In this document: positions 1-5,360 of the stretch, in pieces
Layout: each line of letters begins with the position of its first letter
How positions within the stretch are numbered: position 1 is the stretch's first letter
DNA from: Candidatus Poseidonia sp.
Lineage (GTDB): Archaea; Thermoplasmatota; Poseidoniia; Poseidoniales; Poseidoniaceae
Direction: 5' to 3'
Assembly: GCA_013330155.1 (NCBI GenBank)
Contig: DUIU01000074.1
Coordinates: 1-8,370 of the forward strand
Length of the DNA stretch: 8,370 nt
Program-made: the position numbers and the translations under genes
The notes under the pieces: model-generated
The model's database searches: none
Told to the model about the DNA's origin: nothing
The model's input: only the letters and a program-made list of their open reading frames with translations

Positions 1-1
1 T

Positions 2-742
2 GTTGATTCTCCTCGGCGAGTTGATTCCACTACGGTAGAAGCGGTTGATTCATGGCCTGAAATTATTTTTTCCCGTGACCCTCGACGGGGAACAAGCCTC
101 ATTGCCCCCAGGGGGCTATCCCCCGTCTTGTTTGGACTTCGGGCGACGGCAGAACAGGCGGCAAAAAAGGCATGCCACCTTCTTGTCCATAGTGAGGAAA
201 CCGAGCCTGTTCAGGGATGGCGAGTGTTCCAAACGAATCAAGCCTCTGGCGACCATCTCGGCGATAATTGGCTGCTGGAAGTGCGAGATGTCTCCATCGA
301 CCCTGTCCGAAAGCATGCCCACATCATAACCAATGGACCAGATGTCCTCTGCTATGCCGAAGGTGGTCCAGTGAATGCGCTTGCCCGATGGGTGAAGGAG
401 GGTGATGTGATTGAGGTGGCCGGTTTGGTTGACCACGATGAGCAACTTCACGCCGAACGCCTCAAACTCAAATCATGGGTGCCAAGAAGCCGTCAACGAC
501 CGTTATGTCCTGAATGTTTGATTCGAATGAAAAGCATGGGCGCCGGCCAAGGCATTCGGTGTCCTAAGTGCAAACGGCGGGAGCCGGATGAATGGATCGA
601 CCTCCCTGGCTCTCCTCCCTTCACGACATGGGTTGAGCCTCCAGTTGATGCTCGGCGACATCTCGCGCGTCCGTTGGAATGGGAAGACATGTCTCGTCTC
701 GATGTAAACCTCCCAAACGATGAAGAACAAAGCACATCATGA
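2..742 (+). CDS. tiaS: tRNA(Ile2) 2-agmatinylcytidine synthetase TiaS, C-terminal part (5' end outside window)
   Basis: TiaS joins agmatine to C34 of the CAU anticodon of tRNA-Ile2, using ATP, so that this tRNA reads AUA and not AUG; it is an archaeal cytoplasmic enzyme. The frame is open from base 2, so the kinase-like N-terminal domain lies upstream of the window and 246 codons are visible. Family landmarks in order are SRDPRRGTSLIAPRG and PVLFGLRA (codons about 25-45), GWRVFQTNQ with a nearby DHL (about 72-85), an OB fold ending in GDVIEVAGLV (about 90-160), a zinc ribbon with CPEC and CPKC (codons 169-172 and 187-190), and the closing VDARRHLARPL. A TTG at 128 could be mistaken for a start, but the homology continues upstream of it. 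The gene ends in TGA 7 bp before the next ORF. The family call is from memory of the motifs, not a search. Confidence 0.9.
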   Translation, partial: VDSPRRVDSTTVEAVDSWPEIIFSRDPRRGTSLIAPRGLSPVLFGLRATAEQAAKKACHLLVHSEETEPVQGWRVFQTNQASGDHLGDNWLLEVRDVSIDPVRKHAHIITNGPDVLCYAEGGPVNALARWVKEGDVIEVAGLVDHDEQLHAERLKLKSWVPRSRQRPLCPECLIRMKSMGAGQGIRCPKCKRREPDEWIDLPGSPPFTTWVEPPVDARRHLARPLEWEDMSRLDVNLPNDEEQSTS

Positions 743-749
743 ATGACAC

Positions 750-1007
750 ATGGAGCCAGATACGACCAAGAACATTGCTTATGCAGTCATGGGGTTGACC
801 CTTTTGGTGATGATTTGGTTTATCACGCAACGTGCCCGAGAGAACCGCTCGTCGATGCTTGAATCATCCGCTCCAAAAGTCGCCGGTGAAGATGAGATGG
901 AGGGCGGGGCACGAAATCCACAACAATTTGAGGAACCCGATGAGGATGCGCTTGAGGAAATGGCCAAGCTCCTCGGTGAAGATGAAGAATCAGACGACGA
1001 AGCCTGA
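750..1007 (+). CDS. Small single-pass membrane protein with acidic C-terminus, unknown function
   Basis: This 85-residue protein is not one I recognise. One hydrophobic segment lies at about residues 9-27 (IAYAVMGLTLLVMIWFITQ) and is followed by RARENR, which suggests an N-out, C-in single-pass orientation. The remaining 50 or so residues are strongly acidic, ending in a run of Asp and Glu with DALEEMAKLL, possibly a short amphipathic helix. The ATG is the first start after an in-frame TGA at 744-746. It lies 7 bp after the tiaS stop, so co-transcription with tiaS is likely, though no Shine-Dalgarno sequence is visible. Its last 18 bp overlap the 3' end of the minus-strand RecA-like gene. The membrane segment, the operon-like position and the length favour a real gene. 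Confidence 0.65.
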   Translation: MEPDTTKNIAYAVMGLTLLVMIWFITQRARENRSSMLESSAPKVAGEDEMEGGARNPQQFEEPDEDALEEMAKLLGEDEESDDEA

Positions 1008-1580
1008 ATCTTCAATTTTCAAGTCAACCAGTTCTCCATCGCGGTCAAGGGTTCGTTGAGCCCCGTTTTTTCCTCGCCACAAGCGCCATGGAGCAAATCC
1101 TTTCTTTTGCATGGCTTCTGCCGACCGAGCCACAATTGGGTCCTTGCTTGTCCCACTGGCGTCAACACTGCCCTTTGAAATCAACAGTACCGTGATGGTG
1201 TTTGGACACTCTGTGGCAACTCGTTCAATGTGTTGGAGTCGGTCAGCGGGGAGGCGCCCACTGGATGGACACCAATCGTCCATCACGACCAGTCCGACAC
1301 TGGGCAATGAGGTCGCCGCTTCCAATAAAGCATCTACTGCACGGTCGAACCTTCCTCCAAAGTTCATGGCGTGGAAGCGAGAACTTTCCACCAGCGATAG
1401 ATGCTCAAACAATTGAGAAAACCGAGCCGGATCGGGCATATCAACCGAGGCCCACAACACGCGCTTTCCCTGGTTGATGACGTCGGCTGCAAGATGTAAT
1501 CCAAGCGTCGTGCCGCCCGTACTGCCTTCAACCGCCAAGTGGATTCGGTCGCCATCCAAGCCCAAATCATAGCGTTCCAT
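990..1580 (-). CDS. RecA/RadB-superfamily-like protein with degenerate Walker A
   Basis: The 196-residue product (ATG at 1578-1580) has the layout of a RecA-fold domain. After a first strand (DRIHLAVEGS) comes a P-loop-like turn GSTGGTTLGLHLA (residues 19-31), then RVLWASVDMPD where RadB-type proteins carry the second strand. A Walker B strand VGLVVMDD (96-102) is followed by a strand TVLLIS (130-135). The Walker A lysine is absent: GGC GGC ACG ACG encodes GGTT where GKTT is expected, and the first glycine of the motif is not at the usual spacing. It may bind nucleotide weakly or only scaffold a partner; RadB is already a weak ATPase. The frame stays open to a TTG at 1799 (269 residues), but that start would overlap the plus-strand gene at 1668 by 132 bp, so I prefer the ATG. 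No Shine-Dalgarno sequence is seen. A RadB or KaiC-like paralogue is the best guess; function unknown. Confidence 0.6.
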   Translation of the reverse strand: MERYDLGLDGDRIHLAVEGSTGGTTLGLHLAADVINQGKRVLWASVDMPDPARFSQLFEHLSLVESSRFHAMNFGGRFDRAVDALLEAATSLPSVGLVVMDDWCPSSGRLPADRLQHIERVATECPNTITVLLISKGSVDASGTSKDPIVARSAEAMQKKGFAPWRLWRGKNGAQRTLDRDGELVDLKIEDSGFVV

Positions 1581-1667
1581 GGGTGAAAGGTGGTGGCATC
1601 GGTGAATGAGGGTTCCGGCTTCTTCATTCTTCGCAAGGGCTATGACCTCCAGCCCCCTCGTCTTGCC

Positions 1668-1877
1668 ATGAGTGGCGAAGTTCGAAAGGGTGAGCGCATC
1701 CCAAGACGGGAGGCTCCACCGTTTGAAGAAGTGAACAGTTTCCGGGAAGCCATTGCCCGCGATGGGTTCATCGGTACGGCCCTTGATGACAAGAATCAAT
1801 ACGGGCCCGTCGCCATGACGGTCCTCCTGATCATCGTGGCCGCCATCACCGGGACGGTCATCCGACTGCTCGGTTGA
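1668..1877 (+). CDS. Small tail-anchored membrane protein, unknown function
   Basis: This 69-residue protein begins MSGEVRKGERIPRREAPPF, a basic N-terminal segment. A polar middle (EEVNSFREAIARDGFIG) follows, and a hydrophobic helix at about residues 49-66 (VAMTVLLIIVAAITGTVI) ends four residues before the C-terminus. That shape suits a tail-anchored protein with a cytoplasmic N-terminal part. It does not show the motifs I would expect of Sec61 beta, although the topology is similar. The frame remains open upstream to an ATG at 1590, but the extra 26 residues look unlike the rest and would nearly abut the start of the minus-strand gene. No Shine-Dalgarno sequence precedes 1668, so leaderless translation is possible. 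It competes for sequence with the long form of the minus-strand RecA-like ORF; I judge this plus-strand reading the better one because of its clear membrane anchor. Confidence 0.55.
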   Translation: MSGEVRKGERIPRREAPPFEEVNSFREAIARDGFIGTALDDKNQYGPVAMTVLLIIVAAITGTVIRLLG

Positions 1878-1941
1878 ATTCAGCCTCTCGACGCTTCAGC
1901 AACGGGAAACATCAAACCCTAGTTGATGGACTCCATGCTTC

Positions 1942-2403
1942 ATGAGTGAAGGCTCGGTCAACGTTGAAAGCAGGACATCCTCACAAGACAAACGTTGGAC
2001 CATCATGGCGGCGCTTCTCGGTACCAACACGGCATTGATGCTTTTCCAGGGCATCGAGCAAGCCAAAGACCCTAACCGCATCCGTGAAATTGCTTTGGCT
2101 ATCATCGCTGCTGCCCTGCCCTTTCAAGCGATTTACTTTCTAATCTACACCTTTTTGCTCGAGCATAAACCGCATCTTCCGCCTGAGCGCATCCATAAAC
2201 TTGGCTTGGCTTCAGCGGTATGTCACATGGTATCGTATGCTTCGCTTGTTGGTGTGGCCATGATGTGGTACAACCTCTCCTCATGGGTTGGGTTATCATT
2301 CGTAGTTTCGTCTATTCTAGCCCTTTTCCTCATTCGAAACGTGATGGCTCCGGTTGAACCACTGGATGGTGATGAATCCACTTCACCAAGGTCGGCTTCA
2401 TAG
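1942..2403 (+). CDS. Four-helix integral membrane protein, unknown function
   Basis: This is a 153-residue membrane protein of no family I recognise. A polar N-terminal tail of about 18 residues (MSEGSVNVESRTSSQDKRW) precedes four hydrophobic segments at about 20-38, 48-71, 86-108 and 111-131, and a short acidic, Ser-rich C-terminal tail. The loop between helices 2 and 3 is polar and charged (EHKPHLPPERIHK). His and Met residues sit within helix 3 (CHMVSYASLVGVAMMW), but no known metal-binding or catalytic signature is evident. It starts 64 bp after the preceding small membrane protein and ends in TAG, the only non-TGA stop in the window, 44 bp before purB. The three may share a transcript. 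No Shine-Dalgarno sequence is visible before the ATG. The even spacing of long hydrophobic stretches makes it a convincing gene. Confidence 0.75.
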   Translation: MSEGSVNVESRTSSQDKRWTIMAALLGTNTALMLFQGIEQAKDPNRIREIALAIIAAALPFQAIYFLIYTFLLEHKPHLPPERIHKLGLASAVCHMVSYASLVGVAMMWYNLSSWVGLSFVVSSILALFLIRNVMAPVEPLDGDESTSPRSAS

Positions 2404-2447
2404 GGCTCAGTGGGAAGGTTGATGAAGCGAGGCGCATGCCTTGATTC

Positions 2448-3797
2448 ATGGCGTTCTGTCCGTTGGATTACCGTTATGGCTGCGAAGATTTCAAGCGTAT
2501 TTGGTCCGAACTTGGACGCCATGAGCGTCAATTGGAGGTTGAGCGCGCCTTAATTTGGGCGCACTGGCAATTGGGTCGAGTCACCGAGGAAGACTACAAC
2601 GCTGTTGCAGCCATCGCCAACCCTGAATCCGTCTCCAAAGATCGGGTCAGTGAAATCGAGGCTGAAACACGACACGACATTATGGCGCTAACGAAAGCCA
2701 TGGCTGAAGCTGCCGGTGAAGCAGGTTGGTGCATTCATCTTGGAGCCACGTCCAACGATATTGTGGATACTGCGGTTGGTTTGCAACTCCGTGATAGCAT
2801 TGTTCTCCTCCGTAAAATCCTCTGCCATCTGATCGAGGTTTGTGCCAACGTTGCAGAACGAGAGCGAGACACCGTCATGCTCGGCCGTACCCATGGTCAA
2901 GCTGCTGTCCCCATCACGTTTGGATTGAAGGCCGCCGTGTGGTTGGATGAACTTCGGCGTCAGTTGATTCGCCTTGACGAATCGGCTCCACGTGTTGCCG
3001 TGGGTAAGTTTCTCGGTGCTGTTGGTACAGGTGCCGCCCAAGGGGAACATGCCCGTGAGCTGCAACGGTTGATTTTGACTCATCTTGGCCTTGGTGTGCC
3101 CCTGGCGACCACGCAAGTAGTCGGACGCGACCGCTACGTAGAATACATGTCTTGGTTGGCCAATGTCGCTACGACGTGTGAGAAGATTCTCCAAGAAATT
3201 CGTAACCTTCAACGTTCAGAAATAGCAGAAGCAGGTGAAGGTTTTGATGTCAAAAAGCAGGTCGGATCCTCAACGATGGCGCACAAAAAGAATCCCATCA
3301 AGTCGGAAAACGCCTCGGGTTTGGCACGAATTGTTCGTTCATTTATCATTCCAACCTACGAAAACGCCCTCTTGTGGCACGAACGAGATTTGGCCAATTC
3401 CAGCAGCGAACGTTTCACCCTCTCACACGCTTCAGCATTGGCCGAAGACGTGATGGCCAAGACGGCCGATGTGTTGACGAACATGTGGGTCGATAAGGCT
3501 CGATGCTTGGCTAACATCCACTCGCAACGCGGTTTGGTGATGGCCGAGAAGGTCATGATCGAGCTGGTTGACCATGGTGTGCCGCGGGATGAAGCCCACG
3601 AAGTACTTCGTGAAGCCTCGTTCACCGCTCTCGCCAATGACGAGGAACTGATCGATGTTTGCAGTCGAACTCCAGCCATTTCAGCGGCCTTCTCAGCAGA
3701 GGAACTTGAATCGATGTTTGACCCGATGAACCATGTTGGTGTCTCAGGCGAAATTGTGGATGAATGCGTCGCTCTGGCTCGCCAAGCGATTCAGTGA
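2448..3797 (+). CDS. purB: Adenylosuccinate lyase
   Basis: PurB acts twice in purine synthesis: it releases fumarate from SAICAR to give AICAR, and from adenylosuccinate to give AMP. The 449-residue length is typical of the fumarase/aspartase-superfamily enzyme, a cytoplasmic homotetramer. All signature regions are present: HLGATSNDIVDT (residues 97-108, with the substrate-binding His97 and the TSND loop), RTHGQ (147-151, with the catalytic-region His149), and the mobile signature loop GSSTMAHKKNP (273-283), whose serines include the catalytic base in related enzymes. The N-terminus MAFCPLDYRYG matches the usual PurB opening (PLDYRYG), which fixes the ATG at 2448. No key residue is missing, so it should be active. 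The 3' end converges on dph6 and overlaps it by 7 bp. No obvious Shine-Dalgarno sequence lies before the start; it follows the four-helix membrane protein by 44 bp. Confidence 0.96.
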   Translation: MAFCPLDYRYGCEDFKRIWSELGRHERQLEVERALIWAHWQLGRVTEEDYNAVAAIANPESVSKDRVSEIEAETRHDIMALTKAMAEAAGEAGWCIHLGATSNDIVDTAVGLQLRDSIVLLRKILCHLIEVCANVAERERDTVMLGRTHGQAAVPITFGLKAAVWLDELRRQLIRLDESAPRVAVGKFLGAVGTGAAQGEHARELQRLILTHLGLGVPLATTQVVGRDRYVEYMSWLANVATTCEKILQEIRNLQRSEIAEAGEGFDVKKQVGSSTMAHKKNPIKSENASGLARIVRSFIIPTYENALLWHERDLANSSSERFTLSHASALAEDVMAKTADVLTNMWVDKARCLANIHSQRGLVMAEKVMIELVDHGVPRDEAHEVLREASFTALANDEELIDVCSRTPAISAAFSAEELESMFDPMNHVGVSGEIVDECVALARQAIQ

Positions 3798-4438
3798 ATC
3801 TCGTAATGGCCTCGAACACCATCCCAGTGGGCCGTGCCTTCAATCATCAGGCGGTCATTGAGATGTGGACCGCCAACCACGAGGGTTTCGTATTCCCCTC
3901 CTTCTCCTTCAACATGGAACCTGTGGGTCTTGGCGAGACTTGCCAGTTCGTTGAAGCTGTCTGGTGTAAGCACGTGGCCCAACCATTTCTGCGTGAGCCC
4001 CTCTGCTGAAACTCCCGTCATCATGATTTCAAAACCGTGGTCGATCATGCCTTTGAGGTGGTTGTAGCCAGATTGGTGCCATAGCGGCGTCCAACTGTGT
4101 ATTCCCAAACGTTCAGCCATTCGTTCCAACCGCGATTTTTGGTAATCTGAACGCAAAGCACCTGAGACAAACCCATCCAACTGTAGATGGCTTAAGGCCT
4201 CCTCGAGCGCTGCAATGTCGTCAGGTGTTTGGCCAATGGTTCGTACCTCAACCCACGGTATCCCAGCAGATTCGGCTTGGCGTTCAACGAGATGGGTGCT
4301 CGGGATTTGAAACATGGGTGAATCGTCATCGGTGATGATCACGGTGACCAGCGCCTCAATTGACCAACCCTTGCACATCGCCCACCACCATGCAGCAGCT
4401 GAGTCCTTCCCGCCGGAAGACAAGATGGCGACTCGCAT
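3791..4438 (-). CDS. dph6: Diphthine--ammonia ligase (Dph6 / MJ0570-type ATP pyrophosphatase)
   Basis: Dph6 amidates diphthine on a histidine of elongation factor 2, using ATP and ammonia, as the last step of diphthamide synthesis. The 215-residue protein opens MRVAILSSGGKDSAAAW, so the PP-loop SGGKDS (residues 8-13) that binds ATP sits at the very N-terminus and fixes the start. Further family marks are SGALRSDYQKSRLE (92-105), PLW (118-120) and GEGGEYET (178-185), the last a hallmark of this ATP-pyrophosphatase group. Length is normal for the short archaeal form with no C-terminal RidA-like domains, unlike the eukaryotic enzyme. It is transcribed away from psmA and runs tail-to-tail into purB. 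No Shine-Dalgarno sequence lies just before the ATG. The adjacent superoperon encodes SBDS, a partner of EF-2, which makes a functional link to this EF-2 modifying enzyme plausible but unproven. Confidence 0.9.
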   Translation of the reverse strand: MRVAILSSGGKDSAAAWWWAMCKGWSIEALVTVIITDDDSPMFQIPSTHLVERQAESAGIPWVEVRTIGQTPDDIAALEEALSHLQLDGFVSGALRSDYQKSRLERMAERLGIHSWTPLWHQSGYNHLKGMIDHGFEIMMTGVSAEGLTQKWLGHVLTPDSFNELASLAKTHRFHVEGEGGEYETLVVGGPHLNDRLMIEGTAHWDGVRGHYEIH

Positions 4439-4530
4439 GATGCTCGGAGGTATTGCTCCTTGATGAGGGTGTTCTCCTCGTAGGGTTGATACAGGACGGC
4501 CGTGAGGCCCCGATACTTCGGAGGAGACTC

Positions 4531-4581
4531 ATGACATGCAACCCGCATGCTCATAAAGTGTCAACCGAACCAAGGAACTGA
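4531..4581 (+). CDS. Possible 16-codon leader ORF upstream of psmA
   Basis: An ATG at 4531 opens a 16-codon frame, MTCNPHAHKVSTEPRN, closed by TGA at 4579-4581. It is preceded by GGAGGAG at 4520-4526, one of the better Shine-Dalgarno matches in the window, 4 nt before the ATG. Its stop overlaps the psmA Shine-Dalgarno sequence (GAGGT, 4580-4584), and it is in the same frame as psmA, so ribosomes ending here could re-initiate on psmA. Against it, the best TATA-like box lies inside the ORF; if that is the true promoter, the ORF is not transcribed. Treat as a candidate only. Confidence 0.25.
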   Translation: MTCNPHAHKVSTEPRN

Positions 4582-4584
4582 GGT
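4580..4584 (+). promoter_or_regulatory. Ribosome binding site of psmA
   Basis: GAGGT lies 6 nt before the psmA ATG at 4591, matching the GGAGGTGAT complement of the 16S rRNA 3' end. It supports the chosen start, which also gives the N-terminal sequence expected for proteasome alpha subunits. Confidence 0.6.
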
Positions 4585-4590
4585 AAGACC

Positions 4591-5313
4591 ATGCAACCAA
4601 GTGGAAGAGGATACGATCACGGCATCACAACATTCAGCCCAGATGGACGACTGTTCCAAGTGGAGTACGCACGAGAGTCGGTGAAGCGTGGAACCACCAC
4701 GGCTGCTCTGAAGTTCAAAGACGGCGTTGTCCTCGTTTGCGACAAGCGCATTATCAGCCGTCTCATCATCCCTGAATCCATCGAAAAGATGTTCAAAATC
4801 GACGGTCATGTCGGTATCGCAACTTCTGGTTTGGTCGCTGACGCACGCCAGCTTGTGGCTCGAGCCCGTGTTGAAGCACAAATCAATCGAATCACCTATG
4901 GCGCAACCGTCCCTGTTGATGTCTTGGTGAAGAAAATTTGTGATTTCAAGCAATCCTTCACCCAGTACGGGGGCTCCCGTCCGTTTGGTACAGCACTCCT
5001 CATGGGCGGTGTTGACGACAACGGAATCCATCTCTACGAAACCGCGCCTTCAGGCGCCTACCAATCCTACCACGCAGGAGCCATCGGCAGTGGACGGAAC
5101 ACCGTCATAGAATTCTTCGAAGACAACTGGAAAGAAAACATGACGTTGAATGCGGCCATGAAATTGGGACTCGAAGCCCTCCGTACGGCCAACGATGCTG
5201 AACTTAACCGAGAAGCCGTTGAAGTGACCGTTGTTGATTCAAACGGCTACCGAGTTCTTGACCGAGGCGAAGTGAACAAGCAAATTGACCGCCTCAAACC
5301 CCTCGAAGATTGA
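4591..5313 (+). CDS. psmA: 20S proteasome subunit alpha
   Basis: PsmA forms the outer heptameric rings of the cytoplasmic 20S proteasome; its N-termini gate entry, and its ring pockets dock the HbYX tails of activating ATPases (PAN or Cdc48-type). The 240-residue product carries the alpha-subunit signature from Tyr8 to Glu29 (FSPDGRLFQVEYARE at 15-29). Pro17 and Tyr26, which stabilise the open gate in Thermoplasma, are conserved, and Lys66 in SIEKM occupies the docking-pocket position at the same number as in Thermoplasma. TSGLVADAR (77-85), TQYGGSRPFG and GAIGSGR are also typical. The usual YDR at 8-10 reads YDH here, a substitution of a normally well-conserved arginine. It is the first gene of the superoperon, 47 bp before sdo1. 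As an alpha subunit it has no active site; the catalytic beta subunit is not in this window. Confidence 0.96.
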   Translation: MQPSGRGYDHGITTFSPDGRLFQVEYARESVKRGTTTAALKFKDGVVLVCDKRIISRLIIPESIEKMFKIDGHVGIATSGLVADARQLVARARVEAQINRITYGATVPVDVLVKKICDFKQSFTQYGGSRPFGTALLMGGVDDNGIHLYETAPSGAYQSYHAGAIGSGRNTVIEFFEDNWKENMTLNAAMKLGLEALRTANDAELNREAVEVTVVDSNGYRVLDRGEVNKQIDRLKPLED

Positions 5314-5360
5314 GGATAAGTTCAAGCGTAGTCCCACCTATGGTGTGGATAAGTGATTCT

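Larger units (their letters stand above)
4439..4590. promoter_or_regulatory. Divergent control region between dph6 and psmA
   Basis: This 152-bp gap must hold the promoters for dph6 (leftward) and the psmA-led superoperon (rightward). A TATA-like CATAAAG lies at 4552-4558, centred about 36 bp before the psmA ATG; read on the other strand it is CTTTATG, so it could serve either direction. Directly before it sits a perfect inverted repeat, CATGC (4535-4539) and GCATG (4545-4549) with a 5-nt loop, which overlaps the place where the TFB recognition element or an operator would lie. A short ORF with a strong ribosome binding site also lies here and is listed separately. All regulatory assignments are inferred from position and sequence only. 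Confidence 0.45.

Noticed and set aside
116..451. 111-codon minus-strand ORF opposite tiaS
   Set aside because: tiaS motifs cover the same stretch on the plus strand, and the ORF has no independent support.
128..742. TTG at 128 as a true start giving a 204-residue gene
   Set aside because: The same frame is open to base 2, and the upstream codons encode the TiaS segment ending IAPRG, so the gene is cut by the window edge and does not start here.
1926..1949. Seven-codon ORF overlapping the start of the four-helix membrane protein
   Set aside because: It is too short to distinguish from chance, has no ribosome binding site, and shows no feature of a known leader peptide.
44..2452. Repeated TTGATTCATGGC at about 46-57 and 2442-2453
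   Set aside because: A 12-base match occurs once inside tiaS and once at the purB start; the first is coding sequence and nothing suggests a functional repeat.
2688..3212. 174-codon minus-strand ORF inside purB
   Set aside because: It lies wholly within a gene with intact catalytic motifs and its translation shows no recognisable domain; it is the antisense shadow of purB.
5310..5360. N-terminal extension of SBDS by 17 residues
   Set aside because: It would overlap the end of psmA and adds residues unlike any SBDS opening; MVSLDKAV at 5361 is the canonical start.
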